Positions 6,788-15,220 of a stretch of 64,000 nt of DNA are shown in pieces (within the stretch, counting starts at the first letter, position 1; each line of letters starts with the position of its first letter). Below the pieces are notes generated by a model. The model ran no database searches. It had not been told where the DNA came from and was given only the letters and a program-made list of their open reading frames with translations. Source of the stretch: Candidatus Saccharimonadota bacterium. Its GTDB lineage: Bacteria > Patescibacteriota > Saccharimonadia > Saccharimonadales > Saccharimonadaceae. A program made the translations under genes and the position numbers. Location of the stretch: assembly GCA_017432025.1 (NCBI GenBank), contig JAFRJX010000005.1, positions 1 to 64,000 on the forward strand. Direction: 5' to 3'.

Positions 6788-7496
6788 CACCAATTGCCGG
6801 CTCACTCGGGCAGTTTTTTAAAACTCCCTTGATGGCGTTTTTCTCCGCCTCCGTCACCCAGAGGCTGTATTTGTATTTCACCGACACCTGTCTCGCCACG
6901 TATTCACAGCGGAACTTCTTGTTTGGTGGGAGCCACGTCGCCGCATCACCATCCGATTTATTTTCATTCGCCGGACCGTCCACCGCTAAAAGATTGAGCG
7001 GATCCGTCGCAATCTTGTATCGTGTTTCGTAAGATAAGTACTGTGCGCCCTTTTGCCACGCATCTGAGAGCGCCACCACGTGGTCAATCTGAATCGCATT
7101 CGAAATCTGCGACTTATCTGTAAACACCATGTGCTTACCGGCATACGGCTCGTCAAATTCACCTGCGATTACATTGCAGCCCTTTAGTTTTGCCGTATCA
7201 CCGAGCTCACGCTTAATAATCCTTTGCCTTAGCGAGCATCCGTCCACCAGTGGCCAGCCATCATAGAATTGCTCTCTAGCGTAGCCGGTCTTTGGCGCCC
7301 GACCTTTTACTTCTAATTTTTCCAGAATTTCACTCGCCAGTGGCGCCCCGTCACTTCTTGGCACCGCCACCACATCATTATTGTCTTCGACCTTGGTAAA
7401 GAATTGTTCATAACTTTCCGGATTCAAAATCAGCCACGCCCCCACTCCTATAAACGCTAGAACCGTCAGTAGAATTCTCCGGTGTTTTATCTTCAT
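6783..7496 (-). CDS. Membrane-anchored or secreted HNH nuclease (GmrSD-C/DUF1524-like)
   Basis: 237 aa. One N-terminal hydrophobic segment (about residues 6-24) directs the rest outside. The C-terminal half has the HNH nuclease signature of the GmrSD C-terminal/DUF1524 group: IDHVVALSDAWQKGA (about residue 135), then ATDPLNLLAVDGPANENKSDGDAATWLP with the conserved N...K..D..A and P residues, and an aromatic Y..R...VK.KY tail. Such secreted nucleases degrade external DNA, useful for an epibiont that must import nucleotides. The substrate claim is inference. It is leaderless: TGATATGAT lies 6 bases before the ATG. It is divergent from the 641-aa gene. Confidence 0.85.
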   Translation of the reverse strand: MKIKHRRILLTVLAFIGVGAWLILNPESYEQFFTKVEDNNDVVAVPRSDGAPLASEILEKLEVKGRAPKTGYAREQFYDGWPLVDGCSLRQRIIKRELGDTAKLKGCNVIAGEFDEPYAGKHMVFTDKSQISNAIQIDHVVALSDAWQKGAQYLSYETRYKIATDPLNLLAVDGPANENKSDGDAATWLPPNKKFRCEYVARQVSVKYKYSLWVTEAEKNAIKGVLKNCPSEPAIGV

Positions 7497-7502
7497 GTAA
7501 AT

Positions 7503-7508
7503 ATCATA
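7503..7508 (-). promoter_or_regulatory. -10 box of the HNH gene (leaderless)
   Basis: Extended -10 TGATATGAT on the minus strand, ending 6 bases before the ATG at 7496. Confidence 0.6.
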
Positions 7509-7563
7509 TCACGGGTGGTCAAAATAAAAACCGCTTACGCTGGACTATTACAGAGAAAAATCA

Positions 7564-7569
7564 TATAAT
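7564..7569 (+). promoter_or_regulatory. -10 box of the 641-aa gene (near-leaderless)
   Basis: TATAAT ending 9 bases before the ATG at 7579. There is no Shine-Dalgarno in between. Confidence 0.6.
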
Positions 7570-7578
7570 TATATATGT

Positions 7579-9504
7579 ATGGAAGGTCAAAAACTCACAG
7601 AGACAATTTTTAATAAAATTCTTAAAAAATCCGTCATTTATGCCGAGATTTCCGATCGTAACGCCATGGGGCAACCCGGCATCGCCAGGATTTACACTAT
7701 TACCGGTAGTAAGCTAAATCTGTATTATTTAGACATCGCCGATGCCAAAAATCGAGCCGACATCGAACTCTTTAATAAGGTTTATGATGCCCTTATTTCC
7801 CTTTCTAAGGATTATACCCTTATTTACGATAATGCCGGCTATGGCACTCACGCTTGGAAAAAAGTCGGTACTCATTTTAAACGTTGCGATGAGGATAACA
7901 GCTTCATCTATAAAATCGGTAAAAAATCTTTCAAAATCGAGTCTCTAAATGCCGGTCTTTATCAGAATGTCGCTACTCGTTTTGCCGACCGCGACCTTGA
8001 TTATTCCATCCTTCAAGATTTCATTAAGAAAAACCACGGCAAATTTAAAACTGCCGACGACCTTGCACTAATAAATATGTATACTGAGGTAATCAAGGAG
8101 GCTGACGCCGATCTTCCTCAGTATAAGATGGATGTTGATGATTACTGGGTCACCATTAATTATCTACGCTGGAAAAATTACGAAGACTTTAATATTGCGA
8201 ATAATGATCGCATTGATGGCATCGAGAATGTCGCAAGATACCGTCTATTCTTTATGGTTAATCAAATCGGCTGGCGTAAAGTCGACGAAATTTTCGTCCA
8301 TCTCATTAAAGACAACAACGCTGAAATCATCAAAGAATTCGATAAATATCTCTTCGAGCCAATCGAAAACTTCTTTAAAGAAGTCGGCTACACCGACACC
8401 AAGATTACTGACCCTTTTGGTACCGGCCCTGGCTCCATTATGCACTATAGTAGGTATCCTCTCCTGATAAATATTGACCCGAAAGTCCAACTCGATATTA
8501 TAAGCCAAATTGCCAAGATGAACAGCGCTGAGCTAGAAGAAAATGCTCTTCCAATTGAGTTCTTCCTTGCCAATTTCGTCCTCGGCGAACAGCGCATCCC
8601 TTACACGATTATTCTTCCAGCCGCTTTTCATATCGTTGAGACTATGCCTTTTTTGGGCGACGAAGAAAAACGCCTCGATTATCTCTTTTGGCTGGCCTGT
8701 GAAGTTATTGATAAAGCCTGGCGCTACCTCGAAGAAAAAGACGAGGCCCAAACCAAATTTAAAGACCAAATCTATAAATCCTTCTGGCCAAGGTTTGGTT
8801 CGATCTGGCCAATCAAGAATTATACTCACTTCAAATTTGAATCTAAAACCGAGCAAAATATCTACAATGAATTACTTAGCTGGATTATGTGCCTAAACGA
8901 CATTGATGCCAGAAATCACGAAATCCGCGACTACTTTACGGATATTCTCAAAAATAACATCGAAGTTCCGACTTGCGTCTTTAATCGTGCCGTTACTATC
9001 ACCTTTAGGGATTACTCACCAAAAGAAAAATTCGAAAAACTCCTAAACCTCTATAATCCAGATTATTACCCCCGCGTTTTCTCCTATCCAGAGAACATCG
9101 AAGAAGCCAAAGTACTTCTAGAGGAATTATTCAATCCAAATGGACGTATCATCGGCATTAACCGCATCGCCACCTTCGAACAACTCTTTATTAATCCAAA
9201 CTCTATCGGTGTTGGCGAATACCTCTTAACCTATATCAAAGACCATTTTGATAAATTCATCGAGGTCATGGCCACCGACTCTGTCAACGCAAAAGAAGAC
9301 ACTAAAGATGTTGTTACCAGCATCGTCACCGCGATTGCTAAGGGTATTTCCGAAGAAAACGAGCTCTCGCCTTATAAATCTATCTGTAAGAAAGCGCTCG
9401 ATTTTGGCGTTGACGGCAAAATCCTCGAAGCCGCCTCGGCACATGCCAAAAGTCGTCGTAAGGATTATCTCTTCCAACGCTCTGCTCTCCAGAAGTTTTT
9501 CTAA
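7579..9504 (+). CDS. Large cytoplasmic protein of unknown function
   Basis: 641 aa. No signal peptide, membrane helix, Walker motif or catalytic signature that I recognise. The first 110 residues look like an alternating alpha/beta domain (VIYAEISDRNAMGQPGIARIYTITGSKLNLYYLDI...). The rest is mostly helical and rich in charged and aromatic residues, like an armadillo- or TPR-type scaffold. Translation is by a near-leaderless ATG. It is the only gene on its strand between the HNH gene and the terminator at 9509, so it is a single-gene unit. It is not a shadow frame: codon positions are regular throughout and nothing else reads through the region. Confidence 0.75.
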   Translation: MEGQKLTETIFNKILKKSVIYAEISDRNAMGQPGIARIYTITGSKLNLYYLDIADAKNRADIELFNKVYDALISLSKDYTLIYDNAGYGTHAWKKVGTHFKRCDEDNSFIYKIGKKSFKIESLNAGLYQNVATRFADRDLDYSILQDFIKKNHGKFKTADDLALINMYTEVIKEADADLPQYKMDVDDYWVTINYLRWKNYEDFNIANNDRIDGIENVARYRLFFMVNQIGWRKVDEIFVHLIKDNNAEIIKEFDKYLFEPIENFFKEVGYTDTKITDPFGTGPGSIMHYSRYPLLINIDPKVQLDIISQIAKMNSAELEENALPIEFFLANFVLGEQRIPYTIILPAAFHIVETMPFLGDEEKRLDYLFWLACEVIDKAWRYLEEKDEAQTKFKDQIYKSFWPRFGSIWPIKNYTHFKFESKTEQNIYNELLSWIMCLNDIDARNHEIRDYFTDILKNNIEVPTCVFNRAVTITFRDYSPKEKFEKLLNLYNPDYYPRVFSYPENIEEAKVLLEELFNPNGRIIGINRIATFEQLFINPNSIGVGEYLLTYIKDHFDKFIEVMATDSVNAKEDTKDVVTSIVTAIAKGISEENELSPYKSICKKALDFGVDGKILEAASAHAKSRRKDYLFQRSALQKFF

Positions 9505-9508
9505 AAAA

Positions 9509-9527
9509 ATCCCCCATTTCGGGGGAT
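9509..9527 (-). terminator. Terminator between convergent genes
   Basis: ATCCCCC/GGGGGAT stem with a five-base loop. The T run (seven T) is on the minus side, so it mainly ends the small gene at 9540-9905. The plus side lacks a T run. Confidence 0.8.
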
Positions 9528-9539
9528 TAAGGTGCTAGA

Positions 9540-9905
9540 TTAGAGATGACAACTCACGGCGTTTTTGACGCCACGATAAAGTTTGACGGGAATTTTCGGA
9601 TCAAATGCCCACTTTAAAGTGGAAATCTCAATTCCGTTTCTTCCGACGCCAACCTTGTCGACTACGGCAATGTCGTAGAGCGTACGGTCGAGTTCTTTCA
9701 ACTGCTCCACAGCATCTTCGTCTACCACATAGTGGTAAACAACCTTCGGGTTCTTCCCGTTATAGGGAATTATCGGAATAGCTTCCGCACTCGGAGGAAA
9801 GTTGAAAATCGTGCCATTCAGTTCGTCATACATGCTAATCTGCTTGCCAGTCAGGTTGATTACGCTGTCAGTCAATCTTACATGACTTAAATCACGCATT
9901 CCCAT
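9540..9905 (-). CDS. Small orphan protein, stand-alone cassette
   Basis: 121 aa from the ATG at 9905, chosen for the GGGGGG stretch 7-12 bases upstream. The longer frame from 9932 would read through this site. No signal peptide or membrane helix. The segment VINLTGKQISMYDELNGTIFNFPPS resembles the NLTPH...G....PPSG opening of a family of short proteins common in phages and actinobacteria, but the match is weak. It is a single-gene unit with a TTGACT/TATAAT promoter, strong Shine-Dalgarno and terminator. The promoter is nearly the same as that of the unrelated small gene at 63646. Confidence 0.65.
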   Translation of the reverse strand: MGMRDLSHVRLTDSVINLTGKQISMYDELNGTIFNFPPSAEAIPIIPYNGKNPKVVYHYVVDEDAVEQLKELDRTLYDIAVVDKVGVGRNGIEISTLKWAFDPKIPVKLYRGVKNAVSCHL

Positions 9906-9939
9906 TTTTACACCCCCCAAAAAATATGGCAATACTTAT

Positions 9940-9968
9940 ATTATAGCACACTTTGCTAAAATAGTCAA
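9940..9968 (-). promoter_or_regulatory. Promoter of the 121-aa gene
   Basis: TTGACT (9968-9963), a 17-base spacer ending TGTGC, and TATAAT (9945-9940). It starts 2 bases after the stop codon of the upstream membrane-protein gene. Confidence 0.8.
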
Positions 9969-9970
9969 GG

Positions 9971-10870
9971 TTATTCTGCAACTTTTTTCACTTCTACCAT
10001 GTTCATATCTTTAGCGAACCAGTAGTTAAAACAGTACTCATTATCCGTATCATCTGAAAGGCAGAAGTTATACCTTTCTCCCTTAAAGCCACGAATTTTA
10101 TAGTTGAATTCGTTTTCGCCCATTTTGATCACTTCGACATTACCAGTCATACCTGTTGTCGCCCATGACGAAACATACGGTTCTCCTACAAAAGTAATAC
10201 CGTTCTCTGTCACAAAATCGTTTCGATAGACCTCGTACTCCTCTTTTCCGACATTTGTTATTAGTAGAGCAACCAGCATTGCCAGAGAAGCTAGCGCCGT
10301 TATTATCCTCGGCACCTTGTCCTTAAATATCGTGAAAATAAACACCGGAATAATTCCAAAACAATAAATCGTGCTTAAAAGATGATTTGGAAAGCTAGCC
10401 AGGCATTGCTTGGCATAACCTACGCCAAGCGACACGAGGAGTACTGTCGCAACCGACAGAATCACCCCAGAATACCACTTGTCTTTTTTTATAAACCAAG
10501 CTACATATGCTCCTGGGAAAGTCGCTAGCGTAACCATGAACCAATATTTGTAATAGCCAAATAGGCCCCAGCCCATCGAATTAAATGGTACCTGTATTAG
10601 ATAAACTAAAGGTTGCGAGATTAAGAAGAAAACAAAAGTCTTGAGTGCAGCATCAAGTGGAGTTTTACAGTTTACGATGATTAGAATCGCTAGTAAAACC
10701 CAAGCCTCCGGTAAAACGGCAATATCGTGAAATGAATTGCCATCCGGGACTAGCATTGCCATTAATGCTGTATAAACGCCAGCGATGATGGCGAAAATGA
10801 TTACCTGCTTCCAGGTTATTTCGATTCCGCCAAAAATCTTCTTTAGAAACTTCCTCGCTTTGAATTTCAT
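9971..10870 (-). CDS. Polytopic membrane protein of unknown function
   Basis: 299 aa. About seven membrane helices between residues 20 and 207 (for example QVIIFAIIAGVYTALMAML, WVLLAILIIVNC, IITALASLAMLVALLI), then a C-terminal extracytoplasmic domain of about 90 residues with a cysteine pair (FCLSDDTDNEYCF). I do not recognise a transporter or enzyme signature. It starts with GGAGG before the ATG, 18 bases after the stop of the yfiH-like gene, so the two probably share a transcript, although a TATAAT also lies in the gap. Confidence 0.7.
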   Translation of the reverse strand: MKFKARKFLKKIFGGIEITWKQVIIFAIIAGVYTALMAMLVPDGNSFHDIAVLPEAWVLLAILIIVNCKTPLDAALKTFVFFLISQPLVYLIQVPFNSMGWGLFGYYKYWFMVTLATFPGAYVAWFIKKDKWYSGVILSVATVLLVSLGVGYAKQCLASFPNHLLSTIYCFGIIPVFIFTIFKDKVPRIITALASLAMLVALLITNVGKEEYEVYRNDFVTENGITFVGEPYVSSWATTGMTGNVEVIKMGENEFNYKIRGFKGERYNFCLSDDTDNEYCFNYWFAKDMNMVEVKKVAE

Positions 10871-10888
10871 AATACCTCCATTATATCT

Positions 10889-11566
10889 CTACATTTGCTT
10901 TACGACAATTGCAAAACGCTTATCTAAATCACCGCTGGAATTTGACGGATAATTATCATCCTTCGCAACATCAATCTGCTCATCGATGATATTCTCTGGG
11001 AGAATTCCAGCTTTTTTGAACTGTTCCATGGCCGCCTCTTCCATCGTCATATTCAGTGCTGTAATATGATAACTCATTGCGTACGGTGAACAGTAAATCT
11101 TTAAATCTTCCGGTCTAGAACCATAGTTCTCTTTTAAAAACTGAATGTATTTATATGGTCCGTTCTGCTCGATATTATGTCGACCAGCATGGAGAATCCC
11201 AATAATCTTCTGCTTTTCATCAAATACCACCGCACCAAGGCAATCCGCCAGTGGGAGCAGAATCCCCACATTCTTACATTTCGTCACCAAACCATCCGTC
11301 ACCGGGATATCTTTCTCTGAATTTAAGATACTGTATTCTTTGAGATTTTCTTCGGTGATTTCTCTGTAATCCGTATATTCGCTTCTCGTATCGTAAGTCG
11401 TCCGGACTCTCGCAACTGCTTCCCCGTTTAGTTCAATCAATTCACCGAGTTTAGTTTGGTTTGTGATAATTTCCTGCTCATCACCACCAAAGAATCGCAT
11501 CTTGCCGTCATTGACATCCGACACGCCAAAACTAACCTGGTCTTCAAATAAAAGCTGTTTCTTCAT
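10889..11566 (-). CDS. YfiH/laccase-domain (Pgef) family protein
   Basis: 225 aa. The core matches the YfiH (DUF152) fold: PVTDGLVT, then ILLPLADCLGAVVFD with the conserved ADC, and IIGILHAGRHN with the zinc-site histidine. GDLDKRFAIVV is at the end. Family members act on purine nucleosides (phosphorolysis/deamination of adenosine and inosine) and are also linked to peptidoglycan fidelity in E. coli. The protein is near the usual length, with a diverged HAGR in place of HAGWRG. It is leaderless: TATAAT lies 6 bases upstream of the ATG. Purine salvage would suit an organism likely unable to make nucleotides. Confidence 0.8.
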   Translation of the reverse strand: MKKQLLFEDQVSFGVSDVNDGKMRFFGGDEQEIITNQTKLGELIELNGEAVARVRTTYDTRSEYTDYREITEENLKEYSILNSEKDIPVTDGLVTKCKNVGILLPLADCLGAVVFDEKQKIIGILHAGRHNIEQNGPYKYIQFLKENYGSRPEDLKIYCSPYAMSYHITALNMTMEEAAMEQFKKAGILPENIIDEQIDVAKDDNYPSNSSGDLDKRFAIVVKQM

Positions 11567-11572
11567 TCTATT

Positions 11573-11578
11573 ATTATA
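11573..11578 (-). promoter_or_regulatory. -10 box of the yfiH-like gene (leaderless)
   Basis: TATAAT on the minus strand, ending 6 bases before the ATG at 11566. It faces away from the plus-strand TATAAT at 11594. Confidence 0.65.
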
Positions 11579-11593
11579 CTATCTTCCTCGTGT

Positions 11594-11599
11594 TATAAT
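11594..11599 (+). promoter_or_regulatory. -10 box of the 408-aa gene
   Basis: Extended -10 TGTTATAAT. The start codon lies 35 bases downstream without a clear Shine-Dalgarno. Confidence 0.55.
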
Positions 11600-11634
11600 A
11601 AGCGTAAGAATAATAAGAAATATCAGCAAACAAA

Positions 11635-12861
11635 ATGAATAACGACAACGCCTTCAATAATAATCCAGAAACCTTTCCTAATTCTAATCCTGATCAAAAT
11701 TCCAATCCAAATCCAAGCTATAATCCAAATCTCAACCAGAATTACCCCAGGAACCCCTACCAACGAAACAACCCATATATAGCAAACCAACCCGTTTCAC
11801 AGTATCCTCAATCAAATCTTTCAATGCCATTTGGCTATTATGCAGAACCTGCGCCAACCATGGGAAAACCCAAAAGCCACGGACTTGCTATCGTCATCGT
11901 AGCGTTAGCGATAATCGTAACTGCTGGAATTAGTATTGCAATCTGGTTTATGCGCCCAACCAGCGATCCTGGCGGTAGTCAGGGCCAGAACGAGGGTGGC
12001 AGTTCAAATAATAATACTGGCATCACCAAATTTGAAGATTTAACCAAAGAAGAAGCCATTGCATATTTAAAGACCCCAATAGTTGGTAAAGGTAGAACGC
12101 CAAAAGATTACGTCCCAAAAGAACTCACCGACGCGATCATCACTGAACCCAATCCTCTTTCAATACATATAATTAGCGATCTAGAACTAGTCTATTCATA
12201 CGATACGCTAGATGATTTAAAATCAATCGCCGACGATGAATATCGACCTTACAGCTGGAGTAAATCAGACGAATCGGAAATACCGACCTATACTATTAAA
12301 GAATACGGCTACTATGCAATCGTAACACCAGATCGCATTAAAGAAGACTCCACCCAGTGCGACCATGGCTATAACAGAGATTGTGATTCCCTACTTTCTT
12401 TTAAGCGTGATTATCTAGATTACCATCAAGAAGTCACCAATAATGACTTTGGTGGCAAATCATATAACGACGTAGTTCTTATGAAAACCACCGACAAAGA
12501 AACCATTAGTCAAATTCTCCGAATCTATACACTTTTTTCCAGCGTTGGTCTTTCCACCGGTCCAGGGACCGTCTATAGTTATGATTTCGAAGAAAACGAC
12601 GACCAATATATTCTCACCGTCAATAATATCGGCGTAGGATACAATAGTGAAATGATGAAAAATCCCGAAGCTTACTCACAATACACAGATGAAGAAGATT
12701 GGCTTGCACTCAATCTATACCGAAGGTATTTTGTCGCCGAAAAAGAAACGGGCAAAGTCCACGTCAAAAAGAATGATTCTGACGGCGTCATGTTTAACTA
12801 TAAATCTATCCAATTAACTAAAGAAGAATATCTAAGTTTAATGTATGGGGATGAAGACTAG
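11635..12861 (+). CDS. Membrane-anchored protein with disordered Asn/Pro-rich N-terminus
   Basis: 408 aa. Residues 1-80 are low complexity (N, P, Q, Y), probably disordered and cytoplasmic. One membrane helix lies at about 85-107, then a G/N/S linker, then an extracytoplasmic domain (about 135-408). The domain contains DLTKEEAIAYLKTP, LVYSYDTLDDLKSI and VYSYDFEENDDQYILTVNNIGVGY. The same three blocks occur in order in the protein at 13225-14163, so the two are paralogues of a family I cannot name. The stop codon lies in a CTAG palindrome shared with the convergent zinc-ribbon gene. Confidence 0.75.
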   Translation: MNNDNAFNNNPETFPNSNPDQNSNPNPSYNPNLNQNYPRNPYQRNNPYIANQPVSQYPQSNLSMPFGYYAEPAPTMGKPKSHGLAIVIVALAIIVTAGISIAIWFMRPTSDPGGSQGQNEGGSSNNNTGITKFEDLTKEEAIAYLKTPIVGKGRTPKDYVPKELTDAIITEPNPLSIHIISDLELVYSYDTLDDLKSIADDEYRPYSWSKSDESEIPTYTIKEYGYYAIVTPDRIKEDSTQCDHGYNRDCDSLLSFKRDYLDYHQEVTNNDFGGKSYNDVVLMKTTDKETISQILRIYTLFSSVGLSTGPGTVYSYDFEENDDQYILTVNNIGVGYNSEMMKNPEAYSQYTDEEDWLALNLYRRYFVAEKETGKVHVKKNDSDGVMFNYKSIQLTKEEYLSLMYGDED

Positions 12862-13148
12862 TCCTGTTTAGTTCCACATTCGCTACAGAATTTAGCGTCC
12901 GCATCAATCTCTTTTTTGCAAGCTGGGCAAATCTTCTTTTCGTTCTCTAGGCCTTCTTTAATGCCACTAGCCGCTGCTTCGTAATGAACTTTCGTCCCAG
13001 CCGCACTGAGCTCTTCCTTCTTCTTGTTTAGTCGTTCGATCTGCTCACCTCTTTCGTTATAAAGCTCTTCTTGCATATCGAGCATTCTCTTTTGCATTTC
13101 TTTTGCTCTTTCAATATTTTCTTCCATCATTCTATCCATTAAAGACAT
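12858..13148 (-). CDS. Coiled-coil protein with C-terminal zinc ribbon
   Basis: 96 aa from the ATG at 13148, chosen because GGAGG lies 4 bases upstream. Residues 1-60 are a charged coiled coil (EENIERAKEMQKRMLDMQEELYNERGEQIERLNKKKEEL). The end is a four-cysteine zinc ribbon: CPACKKEIDADAKFCSEC. This is the general double-zinc-ribbon style found in small bacterial regulators and adaptors; no specific function can be read. It sits between two related membrane proteins in convergent and tandem arrangement. Confidence 0.75.
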   Translation of the reverse strand: MSLMDRMMEENIERAKEMQKRMLDMQEELYNERGEQIERLNKKKEELSAAGTKVHYEAAASGIKEGLENEKKICPACKKEIDADAKFCSECGTKQD

Positions 13149-13224
13149 TTTGCCTCCAGTCATTAGTGTTCTTATTTAAAATTATAGCAAAGATGTATAA
13201 TAACAGATACATCCGAATCGACAA

Positions 13225-14163
13225 CTATTTATACCGTGTATTTTCTAATAATGAGCTCACCTCGCTGTCACTCAATGGAATGTTCCTATCAACTTTTGCG
13301 CCAAACACGCAATTCTCACAGTCACGTACCCAATCGGCCTTCTTCGTTGAGGCATCATATCTATATTTTTGGGTAATAAACTGCAAAGTTTGAGACAAAG
13401 TACCAGCTTTTTTCTGCTGCTCATATGCCTCTAAATCGCTATAGTCAGTATCATATCCTAAACCAATAGAATGTATATTTAGGGTAATATTGTCCTCTTC
13501 TTCCTCAAAGTCATAACTATATACCATATCAAGTCGAGCAATCTCACCGCTAGAAGTAGCAAGAACCGGCAATGCAACTTTTATAAAATCTGTAGAGGTA
13601 TTAACAAAAACACCCGATAAAAAGTCTTCTTCCGAATAATCATAGTATTTCGCATTAAAAGAAAACATCCTCATACACCCTGAAGCAACTCCGTCTTCAG
13701 CCCATGCCGCACTATAATCAAACGGAACAGAAAAAGCTACGGCATAATAATCTTTGACAAACTCAGCTTTTTGGAATTCCCGTATATTAGCAATCTGGTC
13801 ATTTTCGTATATTTCCTTTATTTCATCCTCCTTTTCATAAGAGTAGATTAACCCATTCAAAGGAACGCATCCATCTGATGGAATTACAGCCTTATCAATA
13901 TATCCGCTCGGTATATAGTTTGGTTTCTGCATCTCCCTAAACGCAGCCATCGCCTCTTCTTTTGTAAGATCCATATAATTCTTTTTTTGTACAACTATAT
14001 CATCGTTTGAAACAACGGTTTCATTATTATCCTTATTATTCGAGGGTTCTCGCGGTTTTAACCATAAATAAACATCTGCTACACCAAGAACGACTATTAA
14101 AACCGTCAAAATGCCAAGCACGATATAGTATAAACGAGTATTTTTATCTCGACTATTATCCAT
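13225..14163 (-). CDS. Membrane-anchored protein, paralogue of the 408-aa protein
   Basis: 312 aa from the ATG at 14163; a GTG two codons upstream is possible, but the -10 spacing favours the ATG. One membrane helix lies at about residues 11-33, then an acidic linker and an extracytoplasmic domain with MDLTKEEAMAAFREMQKPNYIPSGYIDKAVI, LIYSYEKEDEIKEIY and VYSYDFEEEEDNITLNIHSIGLGY, which align with the 408-aa protein. It lacks that protein's Asn/Pro-rich N-terminus and has its own cysteine pairs (for example RDCENCVFG). It is leaderless, with TATAAT 6 bases before the ATG, and divergent from ychF. Confidence 0.75.
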   Translation of the reverse strand: MDNSRDKNTRLYYIVLGILTVLIVVLGVADVYLWLKPREPSNNKDNNETVVSNDDIVVQKKNYMDLTKEEAMAAFREMQKPNYIPSGYIDKAVIPSDGCVPLNGLIYSYEKEDEIKEIYENDQIANIREFQKAEFVKDYYAVAFSVPFDYSAAWAEDGVASGCMRMFSFNAKYYDYSEEDFLSGVFVNTSTDFIKVALPVLATSSGEIARLDMVYSYDFEEEEDNITLNIHSIGLGYDTDYSDLEAYEQQKKAGTLSQTLQFITQKYRYDASTKKADWVRDCENCVFGAKVDRNIPLSDSEVSSLLENTRYK

Positions 14164-14169
14164 AAGCAC

Positions 14170-14175
14170 ATTATA
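14170..14175 (-). promoter_or_regulatory. -10 box of the 312-aa gene (leaderless)
   Basis: Extended -10 TGATATAAT on the minus strand, ending 6 bases before the ATG at 14163. Confidence 0.65.
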
Positions 14176-14217
14176 TCACGATTATTTTTACAGAATTAAC
14201 ATCCCCGAAAAATATGT

Positions 14218-14223
14218 TATAAT
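14218..14223 (+). promoter_or_regulatory. -10 box of ychF (leaderless)
   Basis: Extended -10 TGTTATAAT, ending 7 bases before the ATG at 14231. No Shine-Dalgarno. Confidence 0.7.
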
Positions 14224-14230
14224 AACAGAT

Positions 14231-15220
14231 ATGAATTTAAAGATTGGAATTGTCGGATTACCGAATGTTGGTAAATCCACTTTGTTTAATGCCCTGACCA
14301 ACGCTGGCGCACTCGCTGCCAACTATCCTTTTGCAACAATCGAGCCAAATGTTGGCATTGTCCCTGTCCCAGATGAACGCCTAGACGTGCTTGCAAAGAT
14401 GTATGACACTTTAAAAGTTGTCCCGGCTACCGTTGAATTCGTTGATATTGCTGGCCTTGTTGCTGGCGCCTCAAAAGGCGAAGGTCTTGGCAACAAATTC
14501 CTAGCTCACATCCGTGAATGCCAAGCTGTCTGTCATGTCGTCCGCGCCTTCGTCAATAACGATATCGTCCGCGCCGACAATAAAATCGAGTCCGACATCG
14601 TCGCCCAAGCCAAAGAAGATATTGATATTATCAATCTTGAGCTCCAGCTCGCCGATGAAGAAACCAAGGCCAAAATCGCCGCTAAGCGCAAGAAAGACCC
14701 AACCGACGAAAACGTTCCTTATCTTACCGACAAACCAGTTATTTATATGTTTAATGTCGACGAATCCGGCCTTACTGATAAAGATCTTCAGGAAAAGCTA
14801 AAAGCACTTGTCGCTCCAGCCGAAGCCATCTTTGTAAACGCCAAACTCGAAGAAGAAATGTCCGGCATGGACCGTAACGAACGTAAAGAATTCTTAGAGA
14901 GCTACGGCGTCAAAGAAGACGCCCTCGGCGAGCTCATTAAAGCCGCCTACAAGACACTTGGGCTTCAATCCTTCCTGACCGCCGGCAAGAAAGAATGCCG
15001 TGCCTGGACTATCAAAAAAGGCGCCACTGCCCCAGAAGCCGCCGGCACCATCCACACCGATTTCGAGCGTGGCTTCATCGCCGCTCAAATCTGTAATTAT
15101 AACGATTTGAAAGAGCTCGGCTCCGAACAAGCCGTCAAAGCCGCCGGCAAACTCCGCACCGAAGGCAAAACCTACGTCATGCAAGACGGAGATGTAGTAG
15201 AATTTAGATTTAATGTATAA
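14231..15220 (+). CDS. ychF: Ribosome-binding ATPase YchF (Obg family)
   Basis: 329 aa. The G domain has GLPNVGKST (P-loop), [20 protein letters not shown], and NVDE in the place of NKxD, the YchF change that favours ATP over GTP. The C-terminal TGS domain is complete ([34 protein letters not shown]...VEFRFNV). The usual length is about 363 aa. The missing 30 or so residues are in the helical insertion (about residues 125-165 here), which is shortened to one hairpin. YchF acts on the ribosome in stress and translation quality control. It is leaderless. Its 3' end overlaps the convergent rnhB-yraN gene by 11 bases. Confidence 0.97.
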   Translation: MNLKIGIVGLPNVGKSTLFNALTNAGALAANYPFATIEPNVGIVPVPDERLDVLAKMYDTLKVVPATVEFVDIAGLVAGASKGEGLGNKFLAHIRECQAVCHVVRAFVNNDIVRADNKIESDIVAQAKEDIDIINLELQLADEETKAKIAAKRKKDPTDENVPYLTDKPVIYMFNVDESGLTDKDLQEKLKALVAPAEAIFVNAKLEEEMSGMDRNERKEFLESYGVKEDALGELIKAAYKTLGLQSFLTAGKKECRAWTIKKGATAPEAAGTIHTDFERGFIAAQICNYNDLKELGSEQAVKAAGKLRTEGKTYVMQDGDVVEFRFNV

